From: Chromohalobacter sp. 11-W
GTDB taxonomy: Bacteria > Pseudomonadota > Gammaproteobacteria > Pseudomonadales > Halomonadaceae
Length of the DNA stretch: 64,000 nucleotides
Reading direction: 5' to 3'
NCBI RefSeq assembly: GCF_029889905.1
Contig: NZ_JARANZ010000009.1
Span: 1 to 64,000 of the forward strand
Under the pieces are notes generated by a model. That model saw only the letters and a list, made by a program, of their open reading frames with translations. It was not told where the DNA came from and searched no databases. The position numbers and the translations under genes were made by a program. This document shows positions 36,888 to 48,263 of the stretch, in pieces. Positions within the stretch are counted from its first letter, which is position 1. Every line of letters begins with the position of its first letter.

Positions 36888-38396
36888 TCAGCCGCGCGAT
36901 ACCAAGTCTTCGCTGCCTGCTGCACTGAGACGACGTCTCGCGGGCGCGGCAATGGCGAAAAACCGCTCGATCACGGCTGTCGAAGCCGGGCGTGTCAGGC
37001 AAGAGATCGCCACGAATACGGGCAGATTGACCAGCAGTCCCCAGAACCCAGCGTGGATGCCCAACGGATTGCGCCACACCAGCGTAAACAGCAGCGTGAC
37101 GGTAAAGCCCATCACGATGCCGCTCAACACGCCCAATTTGGAGGCACGAGTCCAAAAGAACATGCCGATAAAGGCAGGCAGTACCTGGGTGGCAAATCCC
37201 AGCCCCACGAGCAGTATCATCACTAGGTTGCTGGGTTCGGCGATGGCCACCGGCGCGACGATCAGCGCCATGATCGGCAAGAGTAAGCGCCGCGCCAGCT
37301 TGCCGGCGGCGGCGTCGGAAAGCTTGAAAGCCGGCTGAGCGATATCCTTGGCATAAGACAGCGCCACCGAATGCAAGAAGGGTTCGCAAGACGACATCGA
37401 GGCAGCCAACGTGCCCGCGCCCAACAAGCCCACCAGCCAGACCGGCATCTGTTGCATGGCAAGCTCCAGAGCCACGGTATCGGCACGCGCCAGTTCAGGC
37501 AGGCTATAGATACCGATGAAGCCCACCACCACCATGGGCAAGATGACCACGTAGTAACTGGGCAACCAGGTCGCGCTGCGGCGAATGGTGTGTGCCGATG
37601 ATGCACTCATCCACTGCGTCCAGACCGGCGGCATGAACGATAGCATCGAGACGATGATCGATGTCGTCCAGAAGGCGAAACTCATGTCTCCCTGCGCGCC
37701 CGGCAAGGTCAGAAAGGCCGGATCACGCTCACGCAGGGTGGTAAAGACATCGCCGAACCATAGACCACCGCCGAAACGCTGTGACGCCCAGAGCCCAATC
37801 GCCCACGCCACGGCCAGCATCAGCACGCCCTGGAAGGCGTTGGTAATGCCGATCGCACGCTGGCCGCTGGCATAGAGATAGAGGGCGATACAACTCAAGA
37901 CCACCAGCACCCCCACCCAGATCGGTAAGCGTCCAGCGCTCATGACGTGCAGAATATACGCCGCCCCGATGGTCTGTAGTACCGCATAAGCCAAGGACGC
38001 GATCGACATTACCCCGGCGGCCAGGGCACCCAACAACGGGCTTTCATAGCGATCGGCAATGGCCGCCCCTTGCGTGACATGGCCGAAACGCCGACCGAAA
38101 GCCCACACCTTGGGACCGAAATACCAAGCCACCAGCGCCAGGTAGGATAGATAGATCACCACGTAAAACACCGCAACGCCCTTGGTGTAGGCCCAGCCTG
38201 GCGCGCCCATGAAAGTGTATGCACTCACGCTGCCTGCGGCGATCAGCAGATAGAGCGTGACCGGCCCCATGCTGCGACCGGCGACGCCCCACTCTTCCAG
38301 CGAATTCATCGAGCGTCCTGCCCGAGCGCGCAACCCCAGGAAGATCGCCACGCCCAGATACGCGAGTGTCATGACTATCGGCACACTACTCGTCAT
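36888..38396 (-). CDS. Sodium:solute symporter (SSS family)
   Basis: 502 residues with about 13 hydrophobic segments. The N-terminus shows the SSS pattern (WGVAGRSMGPVTLYLLIAAG, SAYTFMGAPGWAY), and a middle MSSCEPFLHSVALSYAKDI corresponds to the conserved SSS S-x-(D/E)-x-x-L-x-x-x-(S/A) region. Substrate is unknown; the partner gene upstream is a DUF3311-like small protein, as often seen for SSS carriers of organic acids or amino acids. The start codon overlaps the upstream gene by 11 bp. Confidence 0.88.
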   Translation of the reverse strand: MTSSVPIVMTLAYLGVAIFLGLRARAGRSMNSLEEWGVAGRSMGPVTLYLLIAAGSVSAYTFMGAPGWAYTKGVAVFYVVIYLSYLALVAWYFGPKVWAFGRRFGHVTQGAAIADRYESPLLGALAAGVMSIASLAYAVLQTIGAAYILHVMSAGRLPIWVGVLVVLSCIALYLYASGQRAIGITNAFQGVLMLAVAWAIGLWASQRFGGGLWFGDVFTTLRERDPAFLTLPGAQGDMSFAFWTTSIIVSMLSFMPPVWTQWMSASSAHTIRRSATWLPSYYVVILPMVVVGFIGIYSLPELARADTVALELAMQQMPVWLVGLLGAGTLAASMSSCEPFLHSVALSYAKDIAQPAFKLSDAAAGKLARRLLLPIMALIVAPVAIAEPSNLVMILLVGLGFATQVLPAFIGMFFWTRASKLGVLSGIVMGFTVTLLFTLVWRNPLGIHAGFWGLLVNLPVFVAISCLTRPASTAVIERFFAIAAPARRRLSAAGSEDLVSRG

Positions 38397-38616
38397 CGCA
38401 AGAACGCTCCACTAGCCGGTTGCCGATGGCCATGACGCCGCAACAGGCGAACACGATGACGTAAGCCCATACCGCGATCAGCGGCAAGCCGAGCACCACG
38501 CAGGCTCGATTGAACCAACCGATCACCGGCCAGATACCCGCCGCAATGAGCACGACAAATGCCAGAGTCAAACCCCAGCCACGGCCCGTGGTCGGCCGCA
38601 CGATATAATGCTTCAT
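38386..38616 (-). CDS. DUF3311-like small membrane protein, symporter partner
   Basis: 76 residues with two hydrophobic helices (about 14-32 and 38-62) separated by WFNRACVVLGLPLI, the layout of DUF3311 proteins that precede SSS symporter genes. It overlaps the symporter start, so the two are probably translationally coupled. Exact role unknown. Upstream, 38617-38830 shows no gene and must hold promoters in both directions. Confidence 0.65.
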   Translation of the reverse strand: MKHYIVRPTTGRGWGLTLAFVVLIAAGIWPVIGWFNRACVVLGLPLIAVWAYVIVFACCGVMAIGNRLVERSCDDE

Positions 38617-38830
38617 GAAACGTTTCGCTCAGGAAAGATAGTCTACGTTGCTATGGCGTATGCCTTACAATGGCGATACGCGAAAAGCGCTCATGGTAGC
38701 GCATTCATTCGCTCCAGGGGATCAGCACGTGCTCGCATATTCTTAACGGCCAGTGGGTATTGTCAGTACACTTGGCATAGAGAGGCGCCCACTGCTGCCT
38801 CTGTTTTTTTCCGGCGACAAGGATGTCTTG

Positions 38831-39652
38831 ATGAAATTTTCCCTGGCCGGTTTGCGCAACGCGCTCAGCGGCACGGCAAGTGCCGGTTATATCGCCAAGG
38901 GGGTGATCTATATCACCATCGGCTGGCTCTCGTTGCTCACCACACTCGGCATGGGTGGCCAAAATGCCGGCACCAACGAGGTCATTCGCACCATCGCGTT
39001 GTGGCCATTCGGCACATTGTTGATTGGATTGCTGGGACTGGGCCTGCTGGCCTATGTGCTCTGGCGACTCGCCCAAGCCTGGTGGGATCTAGAGCATAAG
39101 GGCAACAGCTTGAAAGGCATTTTTCAGCGCCTGGGCTTTGCGATCAGCGGCACCCTGTATGTTGCCCTCGCCTGGCAGTGTGCCACTTTGCTCGTACGCT
39201 CTCTCGCTAGTGCCGGGGGAGGCAGCAGCACGTCACAACAAACCGCCGAGCTGCTCGACTATCCAGGCGGCGTCTTCATATTGTTCGGGCTCGGGGTCGC
39301 TTTCATCGGCGTGGGGCTACACCAGATTCATCGTGCCTGGAAACGCCACTACCGACGCAATTGGCATGTCGAGGATATGCCCAATGGGCCACTGCCCATC
39401 CTCGAGGGCATCGCCCGGCTAGGACTCGCGGCACGCGGCATCGTGTTCGGGATCATCGGGGTCTTCTTGTGCGTAGCCGCCATCGAAGTCGATCCCGACA
39501 ATGCCGAGGGTCTGGGAGGCGTTCTCGGCACACTCGCCGCGCAACCTTATGGTCGCTGGCTGCTCGGCGGTGTCGCCGTGGGGCTGATGGCCTATGGCCT
39601 GTACTGCTTCATCAACGCGGGATACCGACGCACGCGCACCCCGCGCCTGTGA
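38831..39652 (+). CDS. DUF1206 membrane protein
   Basis: The start at 38831 (MKFSLAGLRN) follows AAGGA; the longer frame upstream is not protein-like. The 273 residues contain three similar pairs of membrane helices, each introduced by a glycine-arginine/lysine turn (SAGYIAKGVIYITIG, RLGFAISGTLYVALAW, RLGLAARGIVFGIIG), the signature of DUF1206. Function unknown. Convergent with the urease-linked permease, only 7 bp apart. Confidence 0.88.
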   Translation: MKFSLAGLRNALSGTASAGYIAKGVIYITIGWLSLLTTLGMGGQNAGTNEVIRTIALWPFGTLLIGLLGLGLLAYVLWRLAQAWWDLEHKGNSLKGIFQRLGFAISGTLYVALAWQCATLLVRSLASAGGGSSTSQQTAELLDYPGGVFILFGLGVAFIGVGLHQIHRAWKRHYRRNWHVEDMPNGPLPILEGIARLGLAARGIVFGIIGVFLCVAAIEVDPDNAEGLGGVLGTLAAQPYGRWLLGGVAVGLMAYGLYCFINAGYRRTRTPRL

Positions 39653-39659
39653 CCAGGGT

Positions 39660-40265
39660 TTAGCCCATCAACAAGGCGCCGCCGGCAGCAGCAATGGCGG
39701 CGCCGATGCCACGTAGCCAACGGTTGTCATGACGCGACAGCCACTCGCCGAGCACACGTCCTGCCAGGGTGATGGCCACACTGGTCAGCACGAAGCCCAG
39801 TGCGTAAAGCAGCGCGGAGGCGCCTGGCGCCAGTTCGCTGCCATGCGCATGGCCATGCATCAGAATGAACGCGAACACCAGCACGCCCCCCAGCGCACTC
39901 GGCAAACGCACCAGAGTGGCCAGCAGTACCCCGGCCAGCAGCACGCTCGAGGCAATGCCGAACTCGACGCCCATCAACGGCACGCCCATCCAGGCCAGAC
40001 CGGCGCCCACCAGCATACCCATCGCGATCAACAACGGCATGGCACGGCGTAACGCCCCGGCCTGACGGAAGCTCCAAAGCCCGATGGCCGCCATCGCCAA
40101 CAAGTGATCGAGCCCGGTCAAGGGATGCGTCAAGCCGGCCATGAAACTGCCGGCATGCGAATGCGGCATATGCCCCGGGTGCGCCAATGCGGAACCGGCG
40201 AACAACAAGAGCAAGGGCGACAACGCCAGGATCAGATGGCGCTTGTGAAGACGAGACAGGGACAT
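39660..40265 (-). CDS. ureJ: HupE/UreJ family nickel permease
   Basis: 201 residues. A signal peptide (LILALSPLLLLFAGSALA) is followed by HPGHMPHSHAGSFMAGLTHPLTGLDHLL, the histidine-rich metal-binding start of HupE/UreJ, then about six hydrophobic helices. It probably supplies nickel for urease. Last gene of the urt-ure unit, 57 bp after ureG. Confidence 0.88.
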   Translation of the reverse strand: MSLSRLHKRHLILALSPLLLLFAGSALAHPGHMPHSHAGSFMAGLTHPLTGLDHLLAMAAIGLWSFRQAGALRRAMPLLIAMGMLVGAGLAWMGVPLMGVEFGIASSVLLAGVLLATLVRLPSALGGVLVFAFILMHGHAHGSELAPGASALLYALGFVLTSVAITLAGRVLGEWLSRHDNRWLRGIGAAIAAAGGALLMG

Positions 40266-40321
40266 GAATATTCTCCTTTATAGTCAGTGACAACCGAATA
40301 GTCAGTGATAACCAGCGTGCC

Positions 40322-40981
40322 TTAGGGACTCGGTGCTACATCGGCGGCTGCCTGGCCCGCATGCTGCGGACGACGCTCGGGCAGCATGCCGCGCTCGAGG
40401 ATGAAGTCGACGATCGTCTCGAGCCCCACTCCGTCGTACAGATTGGCGAACACGAAGGGGCGCTCGCCGCGCATCTTGCGTGCATCGCGCTCCATGACCT
40501 CCAGCGAGGCATGCACTTGCTCGGCGATATCGATCTTGTTGATGATTAATAGATCCGACTTGGTAATCCCCGGCCCGCCCTTGCGCGGGATCTTGTCTCC
40601 GGCGGACACATCGATGACATAGATCGTCAGATCAGAAAGCTCGGGGCTGAACGTCGCCGACAGGTTGTCGCCACCGGATTCGACCATCACCAACTCGAGC
40701 CCCGGATGACGTGACTGCAGCTCGTCGATGGCCGCCAGGTTCATAGAGGCGTCCTCGCGGATCGCCGTATGTGGGCACCCTCCAGTTTCTACCCCCAGAA
40801 TGCGGTTGGATTCCAAGGCGTCGTGCTTGAGCAGGAAGTCGGCATCCTCGCGGGTATAGATGTCATTGGTGACCACGGCGATATCGTAATGATCGCGCAG
40901 TGCCAAACAGAGCTGCTTGAGCAAGGCCGTCTTGCCGGACCCCACCGGGCCGCCGACCCCGACGCGTAGACAATGTGTCAT
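40322..40981 (-). CDS. ureG: Urease accessory GTPase UreG
   Basis: The start at 40981 ([18 protein letters not shown]) has GAGGAGAAAGG in front. The 219 residues show the P-loop [10 protein letters not shown], the metal-binding Cys-Pro-His in [32 protein letters not shown] and the NKID motif. UreG powers nickel delivery into apo-urease with UreD and UreF. Confidence 0.97.
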   Translation of the reverse strand: MTHCLRVGVGGPVGSGKTALLKQLCLALRDHYDIAVVTNDIYTREDADFLLKHDALESNRILGVETGGCPHTAIREDASMNLAAIDELQSRHPGLELVMVESGGDNLSATFSPELSDLTIYVIDVSAGDKIPRKGGPGITKSDLLIINKIDIAEQVHASLEVMERDARKMRGERPFVFANLYDGVGLETIVDFILERGMLPERRPQHAGQAAADVAPSP

Positions 40982-40992
40982 ATCCTTTCTCC

Positions 40993-41685
40993 TCAACTTC
41001 TAAACAGTCGTGAATACTGGGTTTCGTGCAACGCGCTGGCCAACGCCAAGCCGGGCAATGCCGGCCCCAGCTCCTCGTCGTCCAGCGCGATGGCCGTCGC
41101 CACCGCATCGCCCAGATGGGGACGCAACTTCTCGATAAGACGCTGCGCGCTCGTCTGCCCCAACGGCAATGCCTTGCAGGCCACCGTCAATTGGTTCTCC
41201 AGCCAGGCCCAGGCAAACCCCAGCATGGCATCCTCACAACTCACACCCCGCACGCGTGCCGCCAAGGCGAAGGCCACCACGTAACCCGGCGTGTCGGGTA
41301 GAGCCGGTGTCTCGGGCACTTGCTCGAGGCTATGCAGCAGTCGCACCAGAGTGCCGCCCAGGCGCTGTTCTTCCTCGAGCAATTCATGGGTTTCACGATT
41401 GGCCTGGAGCCAGGCGTTCCAATAGGCCAGCGCCTCGCCATCGCCTTGCACCCAGGCGTGGTAAACGCGGGCCAGAACCGGCAACTCGCAGCGCGTCAGA
41501 CCATCGTCCAGCACCCCGGCAATCCATTCGCCAAGGCTCGCTTCGCCCTCTACCCAGCCGAGTTCCAACGCACTCTCGAGACCTTGCGACCAAGCGAAGG
41601 CGCCGATCGGTAACGCCGGGCTGACGAGTTGCAGCAATCCCGCCAAGGCCAACGGGTCGTGGCCCGCTTGCCGTTCAGTGGACAT
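40993..41685 (-). CDS. ureF: Urease accessory protein UreF
   Basis: Start at 41685 (MSTERQAG), overlapping the end of ureE by 11 bp; the longer frame upstream is the antisense-like reading of the His-rich UreE tail. The 230 residues contain [21 protein letters not shown] near the N-terminus, the UreF signature, and [21 protein letters not shown]. UreF bridges UreD and UreG in the activation complex. Confidence 0.95.
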   Translation of the reverse strand: MSTERQAGHDPLALAGLLQLVSPALPIGAFAWSQGLESALELGWVEGEASLGEWIAGVLDDGLTRCELPVLARVYHAWVQGDGEALAYWNAWLQANRETHELLEEEQRLGGTLVRLLHSLEQVPETPALPDTPGYVVAFALAARVRGVSCEDAMLGFAWAWLENQLTVACKALPLGQTSAQRLIEKLRPHLGDAVATAIALDDEELGPALPGLALASALHETQYSRLFRS

Positions 41686-42169
41686 GGTCGTGCTCGTGGG
41701 CATGATCATGCGTATGCTGATGGGCTTCTCCGGCAGCATAGGCGCCGGGCTCGGGATCGAACGGCGCGTTGTGATGCTCTAGCGTCGCTCCTAACCGCTC
41801 GGCCAACGCTTCGAGCACATGATCCGGGGGAAAGCGCACCCAGCCACCGCCGTCATCGTCTCCGATAGCCAATTGCACATGACGATTTCCCAAGTGATAG
41901 GCGAGGCGCGCCAAGGGCAGCCCTGAGGCGGTGCGCGCGGTCACCATGGGCTCTGCGGCGGCGCGCACACGCACGATCTCGCCGTTTTCCGCCCGCAAGC
42001 CGTCGCCATCGCGCAGCACCGGCCCTCGGTCGAGGAATAGCCCCAGCTCACGGCCGCCGTCGCTTACCGCCTTGAGGCGCCCGCGCATGCGCGACTCGAA
42101 CGGCAGCGTCAAGGTGTCGTTGGCCTGCTCCACCGTGACCGGCCCCAGGCGTTCATTTAGTTTCAGCAT
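41675..42169 (-). CDS. ureE: Urease nickel metallochaperone UreE
   Basis: 164 residues: the N-terminal domain (DTLTLPFESRMRGRLK, DGGRELGLFLDRG), the LAYHLGNRHVQLAI motif with the conserved metal-binding His of UreE, and a C-terminal His-rich tail ([15 protein letters not shown]) for storing nickel. It hands nickel to UreG. Confidence 0.96.
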   Translation of the reverse strand: MLKLNERLGPVTVEQANDTLTLPFESRMRGRLKAVSDGGRELGLFLDRGPVLRDGDGLRAENGEIVRVRAAAEPMVTARTASGLPLARLAYHLGNRHVQLAIGDDDGGGWVRFPPDHVLEALAERLGATLEHHNAPFDPEPGAYAAGEAHQHTHDHAHEHDHVH

Positions 42170-42197
42170 GTGTCACCTCAGCACGCGTAGGTCAGTA

Positions 42198-42260
42198 GTG
42201 GGAGCGAATTTATTCGCGATAGAAGCCGTCTGAAACCATCGGGACTGAAGTCCCTCCCAC
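42198..42260. repeat. REP-like inverted element between ureE and ureC
   Basis: GTGGGAG (42198-42204) is inverted as CTCCCAC (42254-42260). Inside are two hairpins, CGAAT-TT-ATTCG and GGGAC-TGAA-GTCCC. The GTGGGAGCGAATT start and paired layout are those of REP doublets (REPINs) known from Pseudomonas. It is the only copy in the window. It may buffer the mRNA between catalytic and accessory urease genes. Confidence 0.7.
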
Positions 42261-42283
42261 CAAGAACTTCAGCCTTGATGGCC

Positions 42284-43999
42284 TTAAAACAAGTGATAGC
42301 GCTGAGCCAGCGGCAATTCCGTCGCCGGCTCGCAGGTCAACAGTTCGCCATCGGCATGGACTTCATACGTCTGCGGATCGACCTCGAGCTTGGGGCAGGC
42401 ATCGTTGAGCTTCATATCCGACTTGCGTACCTGCCGCACGTCCTTGCACGCCGCCAGCTCACTATGCAGTCCCAAACGCGCCTTGATGCCTGCGTCGAGC
42501 GCAGCCTGGCTGACGAAGCTCAGACGCGTCTGACTCGCCGCCCGACCCAGCGCGCCGAACATGGTCCGGTAGTGAACCGGCTGAGGAGTCGGAATCGACG
42601 CATTGGGATCGCCCATCGGCGCGGCGGCGATCATGCCGCCCTTGAGGATCAATGCCGGCTTTACGCCGAAGAACGCCGGGTCCCAGAGCACCAGGTCGGC
42701 CAGCTTGCCGACCTCCACCGAGCCCACCTCATTGGCGATACCGTGCGTGATCGCCGGATTGATCGTGTACTTGGCGATGTAGCGCTTGGCGCGATGGTTG
42801 TCGGCACCGAGTTCGCGGTCCTCGGGCAGCAAGCCACGCTGCACCTTCATCTTGTGCGCCGTCTGCCAGGTACGGCAGACCACCTCGCCGACCCGCCCCA
42901 TGGCCTGGGAGTCGGAAGCGATCATCGAGATCACGCCCAGATCGTGGAGGATGTCTTCGGCGGCGATGGTCTCGCGGCGGATCCGCGAGTCGGCGAAGGC
43001 CACATCTTCAGGGATATTGGGATCGAGGTGGTGGCACACCATCAGCATGTCGAGATGCTCGTCGATGGTGTTCACCGTGTAGGGCCGCGTGGGGTTGGTC
43101 GACGACGGCAGCACGTAGTCCTTGGCACACGCCGTGATGATGTCCGGCGCGTGACCGCCACCCGCCCCTTCGGTGTGATAGGTATGAATGCCGCGTTCCT
43201 TGAACGCCGCCAGGGTGTCCTCGACGAAGCCCGACTCGTTGAGCGTGTCGGTGTGGATGGCGATCTGTACATCGTACTTCTCGGCCACGCTCAGGCAATT
43301 ATCGATAGAAGCCGGCGTGGTACCCCAGTCCTCATGCAGCTTGAGTCCCATGGCGCCGGCCTCGAGCTGCGCTTCCAGCGCCTCGGGCAGGCTGGCGTTG
43401 CCCTTGCCGAGAAAGCCGATGTTCATCGGCATGTCATCGACAGCCTGGAGCATCTTGCCGAGGTGCCACTCGCCCGGGGTGCAGGTGGTGGCGTTGGTGC
43501 CGGTAGCCGGGCCGGTGCCGCCACCCAGCATGGTGGTGATCCCGCTCATCAGCGCTTCTTCCACCAGCTGCGGGCATACGAAGTGGATATGCGCGTCCAG
43601 GCCGCCCGCCGTCAGGACCTTGCCCTCGCCAGCGATGATCTCGGTGCCCGGACCGATGATGATCTCGACATCCGGTTGCGTATCCGGGTTGCCGGCCTTG
43701 CCGATCGCCGCAATGCGGCCATGCTTGAGGCCGACATCGGCCTTGACGATGCCCCACCAGTCGAGAATCAAGGCGTTGGTGATGACCGTGTCCATGACGG
43801 CGGCATCGCTGCGCTGGCTCTGACCCATGCCATCGCGGATGACCTTACCGCCGCCGAACTTGACCTCGTCGCCGTAATGGGTGTGATCCTTCTCGACCTC
43901 GATCCATAGCTCGGTATCGCCCAGACGCACGCGATCGCCGACGGTTGGCCCGTACATGTCGGCATAGGCCTGGCGACTGATCGTGTTACTCGGCTTCAT
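42284..43999 (-). CDS. ureC: Urease alpha (catalytic) subunit
   Basis: 571 residues, normal length. Nickel and active-site motifs are present: [26 protein letters not shown], the carbamylated lysine in [43 protein letters not shown], and the flap MVCHHLDP. It hydrolyses urea to ammonia and carbamate in the cytoplasm. Overlaps ureB by 4 bp (ATGA). Confidence 0.99.
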   Translation of the reverse strand: MKPSNTISRQAYADMYGPTVGDRVRLGDTELWIEVEKDHTHYGDEVKFGGGKVIRDGMGQSQRSDAAVMDTVITNALILDWWGIVKADVGLKHGRIAAIGKAGNPDTQPDVEIIIGPGTEIIAGEGKVLTAGGLDAHIHFVCPQLVEEALMSGITTMLGGGTGPATGTNATTCTPGEWHLGKMLQAVDDMPMNIGFLGKGNASLPEALEAQLEAGAMGLKLHEDWGTTPASIDNCLSVAEKYDVQIAIHTDTLNESGFVEDTLAAFKERGIHTYHTEGAGGGHAPDIITACAKDYVLPSSTNPTRPYTVNTIDEHLDMLMVCHHLDPNIPEDVAFADSRIRRETIAAEDILHDLGVISMIASDSQAMGRVGEVVCRTWQTAHKMKVQRGLLPEDRELGADNHRAKRYIAKYTINPAITHGIANEVGSVEVGKLADLVLWDPAFFGVKPALILKGGMIAAAPMGDPNASIPTPQPVHYRTMFGALGRAASQTRLSFVSQAALDAGIKARLGLHSELAACKDVRQVRKSDMKLNDACPKLEVDPQTYEVHADGELLTCEPATELPLAQRYHLF

Positions 44000-44328
44000 G
44001 ACTTTCCTCCCGCGCCGGATTGCTCGAGGCTGCCCATCACATCACCGTGGAAGCCGTAGATGTATCGGCGCCCCGCATAGGGAATCAGCGTCACCTCACG
44101 TGTCTGACCAGGTTCGAAGCGGATCGCCGTGCCCGCCGCCACATCGAGGCGGTAGCCGCGTGCCTTGTCACGGTCGAAGATGAGCGCCGGGTTGGTCTCG
44201 GCAAAGTGATAGTGAGAACCGACCTGAACCGGCCGGTCGCCGGTATTGGCGACCTCGACGCTGATCCGCTCGCGTCCCGCGCACAGCTCGATTGCGTCTG
44301 CTTTCAACTGGTATTCACCGGGAATCAT
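43996..44328 (-). CDS. ureB: Urease beta subunit
   Basis: 110 residues with MIPGEYQL at the start, [22 protein letters not shown], and [19 protein letters not shown], the UreB core. Separate small beta subunit, as in most bacteria. Lies between ureA (8 bp) and ureC (4 bp overlap). Confidence 0.98.
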   Translation of the reverse strand: MIPGEYQLKADAIELCAGRERISVEVANTGDRPVQVGSHYHFAETNPALIFDRDKARGYRLDVAAGTAIRFEPGQTREVTLIPYAGRRYIYGFHGDVMGSLEQSGAGGKS

Positions 44329-44336
44329 GACACCTC

Positions 44337-44639
44337 CTAGACAATAGGATTATGCACGGTGACGAGCTTCGTGCCGTCGGGGAAGGTCGCCTCCACCTGC
44401 ACCTCATCGACCATCTCGGCCACGCCTTCCATCACATCGTCACGCGTCAGGATCTCGCGGCCGTAGCCCATCAACTCGGCGACGCTCTTGCCATCGCGTG
44501 CACCTTCCAGAATCTCGAAGCTGATCAACGCCACCGCCTCGGGATAATTCAACTTCAAGCCACGGTCACGGCGGCGCTCGGCAAGCTGCGCGGCGGAAAA
44601 CAACAGCAGCTTATCCTTGTCCCTCGGGGTCAGTTCCAT
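44337..44639 (-). CDS. ureA: Urease gamma subunit
   Basis: 100 residues starting [14 protein letters not shown], with [11 protein letters not shown], the [17 protein letters not shown] motif, and [20 protein letters not shown] at the end, the complete UreA pattern. First of the three structural genes, 57 bp after ureD. Confidence 0.98.
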   Translation of the reverse strand: MELTPRDKDKLLLFSAAQLAERRRDRGLKLNYPEAVALISFEILEGARDGKSVAELMGYGREILTRDDVMEGVAEMVDEVQVEATFPDGTKLVTVHNPIV

Positions 44640-44696
44640 ATCGGCAACTCTCTCTTCATGTATTCGGGCTTCGAGCTTCGGGCGTCGCCCGAGCCC

Positions 44697-45641
44697 TCAG
44701 GTCATCCAAATCCTCGGCACACATGCTTCGCGTCCGCAAAGCCAGGGGCGCAGCAGTTCCCAGGCCCGCTGGCACAGATCCCAGGCTTGATTGCGAGAAT
44801 CCCCGAGGTAGCGCAGAAGCAGTACGTCGAGGCGCTGGGTCACCGCCCACTGCGTCGAACTGGGTAACTGCTGGCGCAGAGCCTCCACGGCCGCCGCAGG
44901 GTCGTCGAATCCCACCGCCCAGAGCGTCGCTTGCACCGTGCGTCCACCTTGCCCCCACGCCCCCTGGAAGCGCGGATGCGCGGGATCGAGTGGCTGGCGT
45001 TCCAGCCACAGCGGTTGGCCGTCGCGCGTCAACGCGAAACGCTGCTCGACCCGGCCGCTGATAAACGGTAATTGGCTGGCGGGGCGCCCCAGCGCCAGGA
45101 CTTCCCAGCCCACACAGCGACCATCGCCCTGCACATCTAACGTCGTGCTCTGCTGGCCACGTGCGCCGTCGAAACACAAGGTTTCCTGCGGTAGCCATTC
45201 GAGAAGTGCGCCCGGCTGCACGCTCAGATGCGTGTGCTGCCCCCAGCTCACGCCATTGCGATCGGCGCGGTAGAGTTTGGTCGCCGCTGGCGTAGTCAAC
45301 AGGGCATGCGCACCGCGCTCGGCCTCGGCCTCGATACGCAGCTCATCACCACTGACCAGCCCGCCCGGGGGATGCAACAGATACACATGGCAGGGCTCGG
45401 CATACGGGGGCTCGGCATAGTGCGGGTCGGCGACATGGACCGTTTCGGGATAGAACGGCCGCTGCACACGCAAGGGCCCGTGGTGGCGCGCCCGCGTCAT
45501 GCGTGTGCGCTCGCCGCGTGCGGCGAACCGCAACGACAGGGACGCCGCCCAGTGCCGATGAGTGTCGAAACGATGCCCGGAGGCATTCGAAGCAGTCGCC
45601 TCACTGGCTGCAAGATGCGATGGCGATTCGTAGTGGGTCAT
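44697..45641 (-). CDS. ureD: Urease accessory protein UreD
   Basis: 314 residues with LRVQRPFYPE, HVYLLHPPGGLVSGDELRI, the TTPAATKLYRA motif, LEWLPQETLCFDGA, and GDGRCVGWEVLALGRPAS, all typical of UreD/UreH. It binds apo-urease and recruits UreF and UreG. Its start overlaps the urtE stop (ATGA), linking uptake and urease genes in one transcript. Confidence 0.95.
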   Translation of the reverse strand: MTHYESPSHLAASEATASNASGHRFDTHRHWAASLSLRFAARGERTRMTRARHHGPLRVQRPFYPETVHVADPHYAEPPYAEPCHVYLLHPPGGLVSGDELRIEAEAERGAHALLTTPAATKLYRADRNGVSWGQHTHLSVQPGALLEWLPQETLCFDGARGQQSTTLDVQGDGRCVGWEVLALGRPASQLPFISGRVEQRFALTRDGQPLWLERQPLDPAHPRFQGAWGQGGRTVQATLWAVGFDDPAAAVEALRQQLPSSTQWAVTQRLDVLLLRYLGDSRNQAWDLCQRAWELLRPWLCGREACVPRIWMT

Positions 45642-46347
45642 ACCGTCAAATGCCGTTTGACCAGGTCGTCGTCGAGCTCGCCGATCTCGCCACCGGCCAC
45701 TGTCTGGCCGCGATCCATGATCGTGAAGCGATCGGCAAACTTGCGCGCGAACGGCAGCTTCTGCTCGACCAGCAACACAGTGAGGCCGTCCTCGCGATTG
45801 AGGCGGCGGATCACCTCGCCGATCTGCGCAACGATATTGGGTTGGATGCCTTCGCCGGGCTCATCGAGGATCAACAGGCGCGGCTCGATCACCAACGCCC
45901 GGCCGATTGCCAGTTGCTGTTGCTGACCGCCGGAAAGATCGCCGCCACGCCGGTGGCGCATTTCCTTGAGGACCGGGAAGAGTTCATAGATACGCTCGGG
46001 AATGCCGCGTTCCGATCCGCTCTGCACACGCTTGCGTCGCGCCGGCAGGCCGATGCGCAGGTTTTCCTCTACGCTAAGGGTGGCGAATATCTGGCGCCCC
46101 TGCGGCACGTAGCCGATGCCCAGATCGGCTCGCGTCTCCGGGCGGCGCTTGAGCAAGTCCTCTTCAGCGAAGCGTACCTGGCCATCGCGCACCGCCACTT
46201 CGCCCATGACGGCCTTGAGCAAGGTGGTCTTGCCCACGCCGTTGCGGCCCATCACGCAGGTACAGCGCCCTTGCGGTACGTCCAGCGAGAGATCGCGAAG
46301 GATATGGCTTTCGCCGTAATACTGATTGAGCCTGTCGACACTGAGCA

Positions 46348-46348
<1 letters not shown>
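45638..46348 (-). CDS. urtE: Urea ABC transporter ATP-binding protein UrtE
   Basis: 236 residues. Walker A GRNGVGKTTLLK, signature LSGGQQQQLAIGRAL, Walker B LLILDEPGEGIQP. The EGIQP variant and LNQYYGESHILRDL start are typical of UrtE. Energises urea import with UrtD. Overlaps urtD by 1 bp and ureD by 4 bp. Confidence 0.96.
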
Positions 46349-47210
<862 letters not shown>

Positions 47211-47214
<4 letters not shown>

Positions 47215-48263
47215 GTGGCCACCTCCCGACGCCGACGCAGGTGTGCCATCAAGCCCGCTACGCCCTGCGGCAGGAACATGGTGACCACCACGAACAAGCC
47301 GCCCAGGAGGAACAGCCAGGCATCCGGCATCACACCGGTCAGCACCGTCTTGAGATAATTGACGACCAAGGCGCCGAGTAGCGCCCCGTACAGCGTGGCC
47401 CGACCGCCCAGCGCGACCCACACCACGACCTCGATGGAGAACAGCGGCGCGAAGGTGCTGGGGTTGATGATGCCCACCTGGGGCACGTAGAGCGCACCGG
47501 CGATACCCGCGATCATCGCCGACAGCACGAACACCGCCAGCTTGACGTGCTCGACGCGGTAGCCGATGAAGCGCACTCGCGCCTCGGCGTCGCGCGTGGC
47601 CATGCACACCCGGCCGAGCCGTGAGCGGGTGAGCGCCTTACAGCCCCAGAAGGCCAGCAAGACGGCCACGCCGGAGGCCACGAACAGCGCCACCGTCATG
47701 CTCTCGCTAGACAGCGAAAAGCCCAGCAATTCATCGAACCGCGTCAGTCCGGTGCTGCCGCCCATGCCCATTTCGTTGCGGTTGAAGGCCAGCATCAGCG
47801 CGAACGTCAACGCCTGGGTAATGATCGAGAAATACACCCCCGTGACCCGCGAGCGAAACGCCAGCCAGCCAAACACCAGCGCCAGCAAACCAGGCGCCAG
47901 GACCACACCGAGCGCCGCCACGGGAAAATGGGCCATGGCGCTTTGCCAGCCTTCCAGGGGAGCATCTTGCGCCGTGAGATAAAGGCCCATTGCATAGCCC
48001 CCCAAGGCGAAGAAGGCGCCGTGGCCCAGGCTCAGGATACCTAGATAGCCCCAGATCAGGTCCACCGCCAGCGCCAGCAGCATGTAGGTCAGGTATTTGC
48101 CCAGCAGCGAGACGACGGAACCGTTCAGATGCCAGGCATGATCCGGCGGCAAAGCATGAAGCACGACTACTGCCAGCATGCCGACGACCAGTACGACGCT
48201 GGTGACCCAGGTCGAGCGTTCATCGAGCAGAGAGTTGCGTTTGAACATCGTGGCGAGACTCAT
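47211..48263 (-). CDS. urtC: Urea ABC transporter permease UrtC
   Basis: 350 residues of a branched-chain-amino-acid-type permease with about nine hydrophobic segments, including YMLLALAVDLIWGYLGILSLGHGAFFALGGYAMG, the characteristic UrtC/LivM motif. Partners UrtB in the membrane channel. Overlaps urtB by 4 bp. Confidence 0.96.

Noticed and set aside
42275-43909. 544-residue plus-strand frame opposite ureC
   Set aside because: ureC on the other strand has complete urease motifs; the plus frame is a GC-driven shadow rich in His/Arg/Asp without a recognisable fold.
47215-47607. N-terminal extension of urtD by 131 residues
   Set aside because: It overlaps urtC, is Arg/Gly-rich, and the usual UrtD start lies at 47214 with a 4 bp overlap to urtC.
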